Shown here: positions 47,046 through 56,248 of the stretch, piece after piece
Numbering within the stretch: the stretch's first letter is position 1
How the letters are laid out: each line of letters starts with the position of its first letter
DNA from: Bradyrhizobium sp. 139
Lineage (GTDB): Bacteria > Pseudomonadota > Alphaproteobacteria > Rhizobiales > Xanthobacteraceae
Assembly: GCF_023074175.1 (NCBI RefSeq)
Contig: NZ_JADPKS010000152.1
Coordinates: 1-64,000 of the forward strand
Direction of reading: 5' to 3'
Length of the DNA stretch: 64,000 bases
The notes under the pieces: model-generated
Seen by the model: the letters and a program-made list of their open reading frames with translations, nothing else
What the model was told of the DNA's origin: nothing
Databases searched by the model: none
Made by a program: the position numbers and the translations under genes

Positions 47046-47535
47046 TCGCCGTCTGCTGCGTTCGGCGGCTGGTCGGCCAGACGGCGCTCGTGGCCAGCGA
47101 ATTCGCGAGCGGCAAGGACGAGGAGATCTCGGCGAGGGCCCACCGCATCGCGGCCGAAGCGATCCTCGAGACCACGGTGCGCCTGGTAAACCGGGCGAGC
47201 CCGGACAAGGCGGCCAATACAGACTGTCAGGTCGCGCGCAAGCTCTGGACCCTGACGGCCGGCGAACTGAAGCACGCGGAGGACCACATGCTGCTGCTCG
47301 GCCGCAAGAACGCCATGGAGGATCGCGACCTTCCTGCCCGAGACGGACATCCCGCACCGCGGCCGCCGGCCTGATGGCCGTCCGAGTGCCGCCGTGACAT
47401 CGGCGACTATCTCGGCCTCATCCTGGAGACGGTCTCGCGAGCCCTGTCAGAGCTTCACGCCTAAGGCCTTCTCGGCTTCTCCGGAGCGCGCCAGATCGTG
47501 CTGCGCCATCGCCAGCATTGCCGGACATGGAGGTC
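47046..47535 (+). pseudogene. fixK: Second fixK copy, decayed
   Basis: A recognisable FixK lies in pieces. ALVASEFASGKDEEIS is followed directly by HRIAAEAILETTVRLVNRAS, so about 49 residues of the sensor beta-barrel are deleted relative to FixK2 (residues 52-100). DCQVARKLWTLTAGELKHAE and DHMLLLGRKNAME follow. After a frameshift the helix-turn-helix part reads CRRDIGDYLGLILETVSRAL, then SELHA, a TAA stop, and LLGFSGARQIVLRH. It is clearly distinct from the intact fixK2 at 59975, so it is an old duplicate. Orientation is the same as fixK2. Confidence 0.8.
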
Positions 47536-47712
47536 GGACTCCCGCCACGCCGCCGGTCCGTTCAGTTGCGCCGCCTTCGATTGGGAACAACGCCCCCATG
47601 CAGTGACACAACCTGCCGTCATAACAAACTTGGTCAACCCTCCATCAACGACGACAGGGATGCTCTCCCATTCACTGGAAGTCCGCCGCACCTCGTGTGG
47701 AAGGCTACCGCT

Positions 47713-47880
47713 TTACCGCTTAGCCGGCGCCTCTTGCGGCGGCTCGTCGTCGGCAATCGCCCGCCACGCTGCGCCGTCGAGATCGTCGTACTGGCCGCTC
47801 CGGAGCGACCAGAGGAAGCCGGCGAGGCCGGCAAGACCGAGCATCAGCGCCAGCGGGACCAGAATGACCAGGATCTCCAT
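47713..47880 (-). CDS. fixS: cbb3 oxidase assembly protein CcoS
   Basis: This 55-aa protein has one N-terminal membrane helix (MEILVILVPLALMLGLAGLA) followed by FLWSLRSGQYDDLDGAAWR, the universal CcoS/FixS signature (W-x-x-x-x-GQ(Y/F)DD). It is needed for cofactor insertion into the cbb3 oxidase, probably in concert with FixI. ATG 47880 overlaps the fixI stop as ATGA. It ends the fixGHIS operon. Confidence 0.93.
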   Translation of the reverse strand: MEILVILVPLALMLGLAGLAGFLWSLRSGQYDDLDGAAWRAIADDEPPQEAPAKR

Positions 47881-50072
47881 CACACGATCTCCCGCGAGGC
47901 GCTGCGTGCCCGCAGCGAATTCAGCATGACCAGGATCGACGAGCCGCTCATCGCGGCTGCTGCGATCAGGGGCGTCACGACGCCGCTGATCGCGATCGGC
48001 ACCGCCAGGACATTATAAGCGATCGCGAGCCGGAGGTTTTGCCGCATCAGGTGCAGCGCCTTGCGCGCGGAATCGATGGCCGCGACGACCGGCGCCAGCG
48101 GCCGGCCGAGGAAGATGAGATCGGCGGTCGCCTGGCTGAGATGCGCGGCCGAGATCGGCGACATCGAGACATGGGCCGCCGCAAGCGAGGGCGCGTCGTT
48201 CATGCCATCGCCGACCATCAGCACTTTTGCGCCGCGCCGCTTCAGCTCCTCGATCCGCGCGATCTTGTCGGCGGGCGTGACGCCGGCGCGCCACTCGGGA
48301 ACGCCGAGAGCATGGGCCGCCGCCCTCACCGCCGGCTCGCGATCGCCGGAGAGAATTTCGACGCCGATGTTGCGCGCCTTCAGCGCCGCGATCACGGCTT
48401 GCGCATCCGGGCGGAGGCCCTGACGCACCGAAAGGATGAATTTTTCGCTGCCCTTGCTGAAGGCCGCGCTGGACGCTTCGGGATCTAGATCGGCACCGTC
48501 GCCGACCAAGGCATCGGCGCCGCAGAACGACGGACGGCCGAGACGAATCTCGACGTCGTCGACCGTTGCCCGCACGCCCTGCCCGGTCTCCTCGATTGCA
48601 CCCACGATCGGCGATTTGGCGACGGCGGCCTGCGCGACCGCGGCGGCGACCGGATGATGGCTCGACAGTGCAAGTCGACCGGCGAGGTCGAACATGTCCG
48701 CGGGGATGTCGGCCGCATTCGTCACCTCTAGATGCGGCAGGGTGAGCGTGCCGGTCTTGTCGAAGATGACATAATCGGATTCGGCCAGCCGCTCGATGGC
48801 GTCGCCGGAATTGAGCAGCACGCCGGATTTGAACATGGCGCCGGAAGCGACAGTCTGCACCGTGGGAATCGCAAGGCCGAGCGCGCAGGGACAGGTGATG
48901 ATCAAGACGGCAACGCCTGTCACGATCGCATCATGCCAGCCCGCGCCGGCGATGATCCAGCCGAGGATGGTGAAGAGCGCGGTCGCATGCACCACCGGCG
49001 CGTAGAGCCGCGAGGCGCTGTCGGCGAGCCGCATGTAGCGCGAGCGCCCCTGCAGCGCATTGTCGAGCAGCCGCGTGATCTCGGCGAGCAGCGTCGCCTC
49101 TGACGCCGCCGAGACCCGCACCCGCAACGTGCCTGAGATGTTCATGGAGCCCGCATAGACCGGCGTGCCCTGCTCCGCCGTGACATAGAGCGTCTCGCCG
49201 GTGATCAGGCTCTGGTCGATCTCGGAGCGTCCCTCGATCACGGTGCCGTCGATCGCGCAGCGCTCGCCTGGCCGGAGCAGCACGATGTCGCCGGGATGGA
49301 TCGCCGCGACCGGCACCTGCGAAATCTCGTCAGGCCCGACGAACTTGGCCGCGGTCTCGGCCTTGAGTGCGGCGAGATTGCCCGCGACCGCGCGCGTCCG
49401 CCGCCGCATGTTCTGGTCGAGGAAGCGGCCGACCAAAAGAAACGTGAGCAGCATGATCGCCGCGTCGAAATAGGCGTGCTCGGCGTGGTGGATGGTCTCC
49501 ACCACGGACATGCCGAGCGCAAGGCACACGCCGATCGAGATCGGCACGTCCATGTTGGTGGTCTTGTTCGATAGCGCGCGCCAGGCCGAGCGGAAGAACG
49601 GCTGCCCCGCATAGGCTGCCGCCGGCAGCGCGATCAGCGCCGACAGCCAGTGGAAAAAGTCGCGCTGCTCGGGCAACATGTCGGAGACGTTGCCGGACCA
49701 CACCGGGATCGACAGCATCATCACATTCATGGTGGCGAACGCGGCGACGCCGAGGCAGCGCAGCAGGAAGCGCGATTCGGCAACTTCCGTCGCCTCCGCG
49801 CTCTCGGTCTCGTAAGGATAGGCCTTGTAGCCGAGCTCTGCCAGCCGATCGATGAAACGGCTTGGGTCGAGCGTGCCCTGCTTCCATTCCAGCGCGACGC
49901 GCCGGTCGGTGAGGTTCACCCGCGCCAGCGTGACGTCGGGAATCGCCGACAGTCCGCGCTCGATCTTGGCCATGCATCCGGCGCAATGAACGCCTTCGAC
50001 GGCGAGATCGATGTGCTGGACGCCTTCGCCCGCGGTCCGGACGTAGTGCGAGAAGTCCCGCGTGACCTGCAT
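47880..50072 (-). CDS. fixI: Copper-translocating P-type ATPase for cbb3 oxidase
   Basis: FixI/CcoI delivers copper for CcoN assembly. From ATG 50072, with GAAGGA upstream, the product is 730 aa, the same as I recall for B. japonicum FixI. It has an N-terminal metal-binding domain with GVHCAGC, the intramembrane ITCPCALGLAIP (CPC), the phosphorylation site DKTGTLTLPH, an HP motif near SSHHPVAAAVAQAAV, and GDGMNDAPSLAAAHVS. An upstream TTG/GTG frame extension overlaps fixH and is not needed. Spacing from fixH is 11 bp. Confidence 0.96.
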   Translation of the reverse strand: MQVTRDFSHYVRTAGEGVQHIDLAVEGVHCAGCMAKIERGLSAIPDVTLARVNLTDRRVALEWKQGTLDPSRFIDRLAELGYKAYPYETESAEATEVAESRFLLRCLGVAAFATMNVMMLSIPVWSGNVSDMLPEQRDFFHWLSALIALPAAAYAGQPFFRSAWRALSNKTTNMDVPISIGVCLALGMSVVETIHHAEHAYFDAAIMLLTFLLVGRFLDQNMRRRTRAVAGNLAALKAETAAKFVGPDEISQVPVAAIHPGDIVLLRPGERCAIDGTVIEGRSEIDQSLITGETLYVTAEQGTPVYAGSMNISGTLRVRVSAASEATLLAEITRLLDNALQGRSRYMRLADSASRLYAPVVHATALFTILGWIIAGAGWHDAIVTGVAVLIITCPCALGLAIPTVQTVASGAMFKSGVLLNSGDAIERLAESDYVIFDKTGTLTLPHLEVTNAADIPADMFDLAGRLALSSHHPVAAAVAQAAVAKSPIVGAIEETGQGVRATVDDVEIRLGRPSFCGADALVGDGADLDPEASSAAFSKGSEKFILSVRQGLRPDAQAVIAALKARNIGVEILSGDREPAVRAAAHALGVPEWRAGVTPADKIARIEELKRRGAKVLMVGDGMNDAPSLAAAHVSMSPISAAHLSQATADLIFLGRPLAPVVAAIDSARKALHLMRQNLRLAIAYNVLAVPIAISGVVTPLIAAAAMSGSSILVMLNSLRARSASREIV

Positions 50073-50083
50073 GGCGAAATCCT

Positions 50084-50569
50084 TCAGTTCAGGATGACGC
50101 GGTTGCGTGACAGGAAGACGCGCGCGCCACGCAATTCGCCCTCGATCACCATGTCCCATTGCCCGGGCGCGACGGAGGCGGCATTGCCGCGATAGATGCC
50201 GATGCCCGCCTCCGAGAGCTCGACCGCGAGATCAGCGCGCTTGTCGGTCGGCCGCTCCAGGCGGCCGCCGAACTTCAACCCGCTCACCGGCTGCCCGGCA
50301 GCGTCGCGCGCTTCGACCTGGAGCACGGCATTGCCATCGGCGCGCCGCTCGATATGAGCGTTAACCTGCCATTTGCGCGCGGCTTGGTCCTGCGCCGCCG
50401 AGATCTCGCAGTCATAAGTGAGGCCTGCGGCATAGAGGCTGTCGACGTCGGTGCCGGGCAGAGTCGCGATCGCAAGCTTCATCATGGTCACGTTGACGCC
50501 GATCACGACGCCGAAGAAGGCGACCAGCATCAGGAACACCTTGGTCCCGGTCAGCGGCTTGGATGCCAT
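50084..50569 (-). CDS. fixH: FixH protein, cbb3 assembly
   Basis: The 161-aa product has one N-terminal membrane helix (VFLMLVAFFGVVIGVNVTMM) and a periplasmic FixH domain with YDCEISAAQDQAARKWQV, VLQVEARDAAGQPVSGL and YRGNAASVAPGQWDMVIEGE. FixH is required with FixG, FixI and FixS for a functional cbb3 oxidase and probably helps copper loading. It starts 15 bp after fixG and appears intact. Confidence 0.93.
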   Translation of the reverse strand: MASKPLTGTKVFLMLVAFFGVVIGVNVTMMKLAIATLPGTDVDSLYAAGLTYDCEISAAQDQAARKWQVNAHIERRADGNAVLQVEARDAAGQPVSGLKFGGRLERPTDKRADLAVELSEAGIGIYRGNAASVAPGQWDMVIEGELRGARVFLSRNRVILN

Positions 50570-50584
50570 GGGTGTCTCCTGGAC

Positions 50585-52051
50585 TTACGGTGAGACGAAA
50601 TTGTCGGTGGCGAACGCGGCCTCGCCGAGCCCGATATCGGTGACGTGGAAGCGGACGGGAATAGACTTCTCTGGATTGCTGTCCGCCGGCGCGGTGACGA
50701 GCAGCCGCAACTCGCTGGTGGAGTCGCGGGGGATCACGATCATCGGCCGGTCCGGCGTCACGGAATCAACGCCGATGACGTGAATGGTCGCGTTGGCCGG
50801 ACCGTTCGCGTCGATCGCGATGACGCGGTCATAGCCGCTCTTGTTCAGCAGCCGCACCGTATAGGCGTTGCGGATCGAGCCGTCGCTGAGCCTGACCGCG
50901 ACCGGATTGCGGTCGTGCAGCACGTTGACGTCGAGCAGGCTGCGGGTCGCGAGGGTGTAGATCATGATGCCACCGACGGCCGCGATGATCGCGCTGTAGG
51001 CGACGGTGCGGGGCCGGACGATGCGATAGACCGGCGCCTTGCCTTCCTGGCGGCGATGGATGTTGATGTCGTTGTCGTAGCCGATCAGCCGCTTCGGACG
51101 GCCGATTTTGGTCATCACGTTGCCGCAGGCGTCGATGCAGAGGCCGCACTGGATGCATTCGAGCTGCGGCCCGTTGCGGATATCGATGCCGGTCGGACAG
51201 ACCGCGACGCATTGATAGCAGTCGACGCAGTCGCCCGCGTGCTCACCGAGCACGCGCAGCTCGGCGGCCTTCTTGACCGAGGTACGCTTCTCGCCGCGAT
51301 CGTAGCGGTAGGTGACGTTGAGCGCCCATTCGTCGGTAAGCGCCGCCTGGATCCGCGGCCACGGGCACATATAGACGCAGACCTGCTCGCGCATGAATCC
51401 GGCGAGCACATAGGTCGTCGCGGTGAGAATGCCGATCCAGGCGTAGGCGATCATCGGCGCCTGGAAGGTGACGAGCTGCTTCACCAGCATCGGCGCGTCG
51501 TTGAAATAGAGCACCCAGGCGCCGCCCGTCCACCAGGCGATCAGGAGCCAGATCGAATGCTTGAGCACGATCTCCGAGATGCGCTCGAGCCTCATCGGAT
51601 CGGACGATTTGTCCTTCTTCATCCGCTCGCGCCGGTCGCCTTCGATCAGGCGCTCGACGGCGTAGAACAGGTCGGTCCAGACCGTCTGGGGACAGAGATA
51701 GCCGCACCAGATGCGGCCGCCGACCGAGTTCATCAGGAACAGCGCCACCGCGGCGACGATCAATAGGCCCGTGAAGTAGTAGACCTCCTGCGGCCACAGC
51801 TCGATGAAAAAGAAGTAGAAGCGGCTGTTGGGCAGATCGATCAGCACCGCCTGGCTCGGAGCGCCGAGACCGCGGTTCCAGCGCACGAAGGGCAGCAAGT
51901 AGTAGATACCGAGGCAGAACGCCATCAGGCCCCATTTGATCCGGCGGAAGGTGCCGGAGACGCTCTGGGGATAGACCTTCTTCCGGGCTGCGTAGAGCGG
52001 CCCGTAATCGTCGTCCGATGTGAGGTCGTTCGGGTTCACGGTCTTGTTCAT
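50585..52051 (-). CDS. fixG: FixG/RdxA/CcoG iron-sulfur membrane protein
   Basis: CcoG-type proteins reduce copper for cbb3 assembly. From ATG 52051 (a TTG two codons earlier is unlikely) the product is 488 aa. It has several membrane helices (IKWGLMAFCLGIYYLLPFVR, YYFTGLLIVAAVALFLMNSV), VGGRIWCGYLCPQTVW, and ferredoxin-type clusters CVDCYQCVAVCPTGIDI and CIQCGLCIDACGNVM. A C-terminal Ig-like FixG_C domain follows from about residue 360. A FixK-type box lies 57 bp upstream. It heads the fixGHIS operon. Confidence 0.95.
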   Translation of the reverse strand: MNKTVNPNDLTSDDDYGPLYAARKKVYPQSVSGTFRRIKWGLMAFCLGIYYLLPFVRWNRGLGAPSQAVLIDLPNSRFYFFFIELWPQEVYYFTGLLIVAAVALFLMNSVGGRIWCGYLCPQTVWTDLFYAVERLIEGDRRERMKKDKSSDPMRLERISEIVLKHSIWLLIAWWTGGAWVLYFNDAPMLVKQLVTFQAPMIAYAWIGILTATTYVLAGFMREQVCVYMCPWPRIQAALTDEWALNVTYRYDRGEKRTSVKKAAELRVLGEHAGDCVDCYQCVAVCPTGIDIRNGPQLECIQCGLCIDACGNVMTKIGRPKRLIGYDNDINIHRRQEGKAPVYRIVRPRTVAYSAIIAAVGGIMIYTLATRSLLDVNVLHDRNPVAVRLSDGSIRNAYTVRLLNKSGYDRVIAIDANGPANATIHVIGVDSVTPDRPMIVIPRDSTSELRLLVTAPADSNPEKSIPVRFHVTDIGLGEAAFATDNFVSP

Positions 52052-52108
52052 CGCCAAAAGCTTCTCGCAAAGGTGCGATTAAACCTAGACCCGACGCCGC
52101 GGCGTCAG

Positions 52109-52122
52109 TTGATCCAGCGCAA
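52109..52122. promoter_or_regulatory. FixK box of fixGHIS, TTGATCCAGCGCAA
   Basis: TTGAT-N4-CGCAA fits the FixK2 consensus with one degenerate arm. It lies 57 bp before the fixG ATG and 38 bp past the fixP stop, in the only sizeable gap of the fix block, which indicates a separate promoter for fixGHIS. Confidence 0.7.
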
Positions 52123-52160
52123 ACGGGGGCGTTTTGTTCGCCCCGTCTTCCGTCAATGGG

Positions 52161-53036
52161 CTATTTTCCACCGCCCAGCGAGTGGACGTAGACCGCCATG
52201 GCCTTGATGGTGGCCGGATCGAGCCGCCCCTCCCAGGCCGGCATGACGCCGGCGCGGCCTAGGCTGATGGTCTCGATCAGGCTCGCCTCGTCCGAGCCAT
52301 AGAGCCAGATCTTGTCGGTGAGGTTCGGCGCGCCCATCTCGGGGTTGCCCTTACCGCCATCGCCATGGCAGGCGACGCAATTCTCGGCGAAGATCTTTTC
52401 GCCCTTCGCCGCGTCGTAGCCCTTGCGGGTTGGCAAGCCCGATAGCGACCGCACGTAATTGGCGACCGTGACGATCTCGTCGCCCTTCAGCACGCCGTCC
52501 TTGCCGAAGGCGAGCATCTGGCCCTCATGCGCCTTGGCGTGACCGGAACGCGCGCCGAACTGGATGGTCTGCATGATCTGGTCGAGCGTGCCGCCCCACA
52601 GCCAATCGTCGTCGTTCAGGTTCGGATAGCCTTTCGCGCCGGCGCCGCCACTGCCGTGACACGGTGCGCAATTGTCGCCGAACACGGTCTTGCCCTTGGC
52701 GCGGGCGAGCGCCAGCAAGGCCGGATCCTTTTCGATGTCGGCGAGCGAGGCCGCGCCCAGCGCCACCATCTTGTCGCCGCGGATCTTCTCGAGGTTTGCG
52801 AGCTCGACTGCGACGTCGGCGCGGGACGAATATCCGAACATGCCCGTGGTGTTGCTGGAGATCAGCGGCCAGGCCGGATAGACGAGCCAGTAGCCGATCG
52901 CCCAGACGATGGTGAGGTAGAAGGTGATTACCCACCAGCGCGGCAGCGGCGTGTTGAGCTCCTTGATGCCGTCCCACTCGTGCCCGGTCGTGGACCTGCC
53001 GGTGACGGAATCGATGTCGCTATGATGATCGGTCAT
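52161..53036 (-). CDS. fixP: cbb3 cytochrome c oxidase dihaem subunit III
   Basis: FixP/CcoP feeds electrons to CcoN. The 291-aa product has one N-terminal anchor (WWVITFYLTIVWAIGYWLVY) and two haem c sites, CAPCH (about residue 122) and CVACH (about residue 219). Met ligands are available near GVLKG and VMPAWEGRL. It follows fixQ by 6 bp. It is intact and of standard length. Confidence 0.96.
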   Translation of the reverse strand: MTDHHSDIDSVTGRSTTGHEWDGIKELNTPLPRWWVITFYLTIVWAIGYWLVYPAWPLISSNTTGMFGYSSRADVAVELANLEKIRGDKMVALGAASLADIEKDPALLALARAKGKTVFGDNCAPCHGSGGAGAKGYPNLNDDDWLWGGTLDQIMQTIQFGARSGHAKAHEGQMLAFGKDGVLKGDEIVTVANYVRSLSGLPTRKGYDAAKGEKIFAENCVACHGDGGKGNPEMGAPNLTDKIWLYGSDEASLIETISLGRAGVMPAWEGRLDPATIKAMAVYVHSLGGGK

Positions 53037-53042
53037 GATCTC

Positions 53043-53207
53043 TCACTCCTCCCGCAACGGCAGGTGTGCCGCTTCGTCGAAAGCGGCCTTGTTGCGAGGC
53101 CAAAATGCGTAGGCGATGATCGCGAGAAAGATCGCGATGAAGACCGGCGTCCAGATCGTGGTCACGAGACCGGACGCAAGATTGTCGAGTGTCAGGATGG
53201 CTTTCAT
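53043..53207 (-). CDS. fixQ: cbb3 oxidase small subunit CcoQ
   Basis: This is a 54-aa protein. One membrane helix (TTIWTPVFIAIFLAIIAYAF) is followed by WPRNKAAFDEAAHLPL, the CcoQ pattern. It stabilises the interaction of CcoP with the core oxidase. Start ATG 53207, stop TGA 53043-53045. It lies between fixO and fixP with 13 and 6 bp gaps. Confidence 0.92.
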   Translation of the reverse strand: MKAILTLDNLASGLVTTIWTPVFIAIFLAIIAYAFWPRNKAAFDEAAHLPLREE

Positions 53208-53220
53208 CGTTGATGCCTTC

Positions 53221-53955
53221 TCAGCGAAGATTGGCTTTCTCGTTGTAGATCTTGAAGTCGACCAGCGTGCCGAGCATCTGCAAATATGCGATCAGCGCGT
53301 CCATTTCGGTCGGCGTGCCGGTCTTGCCGTCGAAATTGCGCACGACGGCCTTGACGTAGCGCTTGCTGAAGGCATCGCTGCCGGAATTATCCGGATCGGC
53401 CTGGGCCTTCACATCGGCGCCGGCGCTCGCGATCTGATCGTCGCTGTAGGGCACCCCGACGGTCCTCAGCGTGCGCATGTGGTCGGCGATCGTGTCGGGA
53501 TCGACCTCGGTCTGACTGAGGAACGGATAGCCCGGCATTACCGACTGCGGCACGATGGCGCGCGGGTTGGTCAGATGGTTGACGTGCCAGTCGTCGGAAT
53601 ATTTGGCGCCGACGCGGGCAAGATCGGGACCGGTGCGCTTCGAGCCCCACTGGAACGGGTGGTCGAACATGCTCTCGGCGGCGAGCGAGAAGTGGCCGTA
53701 GCGCTCGACCTCGTCGCGCAGGGGGCGGATCATCTGCGAGTGGCAGAGATAACAGCCTTCGCGGACGTAGACGTTGCGGCCTGCGAGCTCCAGTGGCGTA
53801 TAGGGCCGCACCCCGTCGACCGCCTCGATCGTGCTCTTGAGGTAGAACAGCGGCGTGATCTCGACGAGACCGCCGATCGCGATCACCAGCAGGATGCCGA
53901 CGATCAGGATGATCGAGTTCTTTTCGAAGACTTGATGGCGTGTCCAGAACGACAT
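53221..53955 (-). CDS. fixO: cbb3 oxidase monohaem subunit II
   Basis: The 244-aa product has an N-terminal anchor (IILIVGILLVIAIGGLVEIT) and the haem c motif in REGCYLCHSQMIRP. It continues with the CcoO landmarks FDHPFQWGSKRTGPDLARVG and MPGYPFL, which supplies a Met. It lies 10 bp after fixN and appears complete. Confidence 0.96.
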   Translation of the reverse strand: MSFWTRHQVFEKNSIILIVGILLVIAIGGLVEITPLFYLKSTIEAVDGVRPYTPLELAGRNVYVREGCYLCHSQMIRPLRDEVERYGHFSLAAESMFDHPFQWGSKRTGPDLARVGAKYSDDWHVNHLTNPRAIVPQSVMPGYPFLSQTEVDPDTIADHMRTLRTVGVPYSDDQIASAGADVKAQADPDNSGSDAFSKRYVKAVVRNFDGKTGTPTEMDALIAYLQMLGTLVDFKIYNEKANLR

Positions 53956-53965
53956 GGAAAACTCC

Positions 53966-55615
53966 TCATTCCGCCGGCTGAAGAGCGACGGGCCTCTGGA
54001 CTTCCGCTTCGCCGACGCGAACCGTCATCCAGAGATTATAGGCCATGATCAGCGCGCCGATCAGGAACAGGGCGCCGCCGGCGGCGCGGATGATGTAGAA
54101 GGGATGCATCGCCTCGACCGTCTCAATGAAGGAATATTCGAGGAAGCCGAGCGAGGTGTAGGCGCGCCACATCAGGCCCTGGAGGATGCCGGACACCCAC
54201 ATCGCCGAGATGTAGAGAACGATGCCGAGGGTTGCGATCCAGAAGTGCCAGTTGACGAGCTTCAGGCTGTAGAGCCCCTTGCGATTCCAGACCCACGGCA
54301 CCAGGCAGTAGAGCGCGCCGAAGGAGACGAAGCCGACCCAGCCGAGCGCGCCGGAATGCACGTGACCGATGGTCCAGTCGGTGTAGTGGCTGAGCGAGTT
54401 GACCACCTTGATCGACATCATCGGGCCTTCGAAGGTCGACATGCCGTAGAAGGCGACGGAGACGACGAGCATGCGCAGCACGGGATCGGTGCGCAGCTTG
54501 TCCCAGGCGCCCGACAGCGTCATCAGGCCGTTGATCATGCCGCCCCAGGAGGGCATCCACAGCATGATCGAGAAGGTCATGCCGAGCGTCTGCGTCCAGT
54601 CCGGCAGCGCCGTATAGTGCAGATGATGGGGACCGGCCCAGATGTAGAGGAAGATCAGCGCCCAGAAATGGATGATCGACAGCCGATAGGAATAGATCGG
54701 CCGCTCGGCACGCTTGGGGATGAAGTAGTACATGATGGCGAGGAAGCCGGCGGTCAGGAAGAAGCCGACCGCGTTATGGCCGTACCACCACTGGAACATG
54801 GCGTCCTGGATGCCGCCCCAGGCGACGTAGGATTTTGAGCCGAACACCGAGACCGGGAGGGCCGGATTGTTGCCGAGATGCAGGACCGCGATCGTCACGA
54901 TGAAGGCGAGATAGAACCAGTTTGCGACGAAGATGTGCGGTTCCTTGCGCTTGATGATGGTGGCGAGGAAGACGAGCAGATAGGCTACCCACACGATCGT
55001 CAGCCAGAGATCGGCGTACCATTCCGGCTCGGCATATTCCTTCGACTGGGTGACGCCGAGCAGATAGCCGGTGCCGGCGATCAGGATGAAGAAATTGTAG
55101 CCGACGACGACGAACCAGGGCGCGAGGTCGCCGGCCAGGCGCACGCGGCAGCTCTTCTGGACGACGTAGAAGGACGTGGCGATCAGCACGTTGCCGCCAA
55201 AGGCGAAGATCACCGCCGAGGTGTGCAGAGGACGCAGACGGCCGAAGCTGGTCCAGGGCAGATCGAAGTTCAGCGCCGGCCAGGCCAGTTGCGAGGCGAT
55301 GATCAGGCCGACGAGGAAGCCCGCGATGCCCCAGAACATCGCCATGAAGGAGGAAAACTTGATCGGGCCCATGTTGTAGTTGGGGCGGCCGTTGATCTCG
55401 GCCGGCGGCAGCGCCGCCGCGCGATCGAAGTACCGGTTGATGATGCAGAACACCGCGGCCAGGCTCGCGGCCGCGCTGAGCCCAGCGTGGAAGGCGAAGG
55501 GCGCGTCGAGCGCCTTGGCCGAGGCGATTAAGCAGAAGAAGGCGGTGACTGCGAACACGACAGCCAGGCCGCTTTCACCTGACGTCATGGATTTGGAGAG
55601 GGCGGGCTGGCTCAT
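53966..55615 (-). CDS. fixN: cbb3 oxidase catalytic subunit I
   Basis: FixN/CcoN is the haem b/b3-CuB subunit, a high-affinity terminal oxidase that respires at the nanomolar oxygen found in nodules. The 549-aa product has about 12 membrane helices. CuB/haem histidines are seen in WWYGHNAVGFFLTAGFLAIM, WAGPHHLHYTALPDWTQTLG and HYTDWTIGHVHSGALGWVGF. It opens the fixNOQP operon with a perfect FixK box 57 bp upstream of the ATG. Confidence 0.97.
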   Translation of the reverse strand: MSQPALSKSMTSGESGLAVVFAVTAFFCLIASAKALDAPFAFHAGLSAAASLAAVFCIINRYFDRAAALPPAEINGRPNYNMGPIKFSSFMAMFWGIAGFLVGLIIASQLAWPALNFDLPWTSFGRLRPLHTSAVIFAFGGNVLIATSFYVVQKSCRVRLAGDLAPWFVVVGYNFFILIAGTGYLLGVTQSKEYAEPEWYADLWLTIVWVAYLLVFLATIIKRKEPHIFVANWFYLAFIVTIAVLHLGNNPALPVSVFGSKSYVAWGGIQDAMFQWWYGHNAVGFFLTAGFLAIMYYFIPKRAERPIYSYRLSIIHFWALIFLYIWAGPHHLHYTALPDWTQTLGMTFSIMLWMPSWGGMINGLMTLSGAWDKLRTDPVLRMLVVSVAFYGMSTFEGPMMSIKVVNSLSHYTDWTIGHVHSGALGWVGFVSFGALYCLVPWVWNRKGLYSLKLVNWHFWIATLGIVLYISAMWVSGILQGLMWRAYTSLGFLEYSFIETVEAMHPFYIIRAAGGALFLIGALIMAYNLWMTVRVGEAEVQRPVALQPAE

Positions 55616-55671
55616 GCGGATTCTCTCTGAAAGAACACGCCGCCAGAAACCACATCCGCCCTCGCGGGGAA

Positions 55672-55685
55672 TTGATTGAAATCAA
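55672..55685. promoter_or_regulatory. FixK box of fixNOQP, TTGATTGAAATCAA
   Basis: This is a perfect TTGAT-N4-ATCAA palindrome 57 bp before the fixN ATG. It matches the known FixK2-dependent fixNOQP promoter arrangement of Bradyrhizobium. The same spacing to the start codon is seen for fixG. Confidence 0.85.
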
Positions 55686-55785
55686 GCTAGCTGGATTTCC
55701 GTTGATGTGAGACCGATGCGGATCAGGGAGTAGTATCAATTCCTTGCATTGCCTCCGGAAAATCACGGAGCTTGAAATCGCGGGA

Positions 55786-56211
55786 TCAGTCCCGCGCGGT
55801 GGCCTTGAGCGCCGCGATGACGTCCTCGCGGGCGATGATGCCGACCAGCTTCTGTGCGCCGTCGAGCACGATGATGCTCCTGATGCGATGCTCGACCATG
55901 ATCTGGAGCACGCGCGTCAGCCTTGTGTCGGGGCTGACATAGATGAACTCGGGCGTCATGACGTCGCCGATCTTGCGGCTCATCAGGTCGGGATAGCGCG
56001 GCAGCATCTGGCTCGGCGTGAAGGCGAAACACTTCAGGATGTCGAATTTGGTGACGATGCCGACCACCTGCCCGTCATCCTCGACTGGATAGGAGTTGAA
56101 ATCGTCGCGCTCGAACATCTCGCTGAGTTCGAGCAGGTCGAGATCGCACTGAGCCGTCCGTACGTTGCGTGTCATGTAGCCGCCGACGGTCTGTTCAAGA
56201 GACTTGCACAC
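55786..56211 (-). CDS. Two-CBS-domain protein
   Basis: The 141-aa product consists of two CBS units: GGYMTRNVRTAQCDLDLLEL with SYPVEDDGQVVGIVTKFDIL, and IGDVMTPEFIYVSPDTRLTR with RIRSIIVLDGAQKLVGIIAR. Such stand-alone CBS pairs bind adenine nucleotides and sense energy state. It follows the usp gene by 37 bp and precedes fixN on the same strand. In bradyrhizobia such genes accompany the fix cluster and are probably co-induced at low oxygen. Partner unknown. Confidence 0.87.
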   Translation of the reverse strand: MCKSLEQTVGGYMTRNVRTAQCDLDLLELSEMFERDDFNSYPVEDDGQVVGIVTKFDILKCFAFTPSQMLPRYPDLMSRKIGDVMTPEFIYVSPDTRLTRVLQIMVEHRIRSIIVLDGAQKLVGIIAREDVIAALKATARD

Positions 56212-56248
56212 GGCGCGTCCTCCTCGATTGGTCTGGGTTCGCCGGCCG

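Noticed and set aside
50645..51766. 373-codon plus-strand ORF opposite fixG, and similar long frames opposite fixN and fixP
   Set aside because: GC-rich antisense frames rich in Arg, Asp and His, typical shadows in Bradyrhizobium. The fix genes on the other strand are certain.
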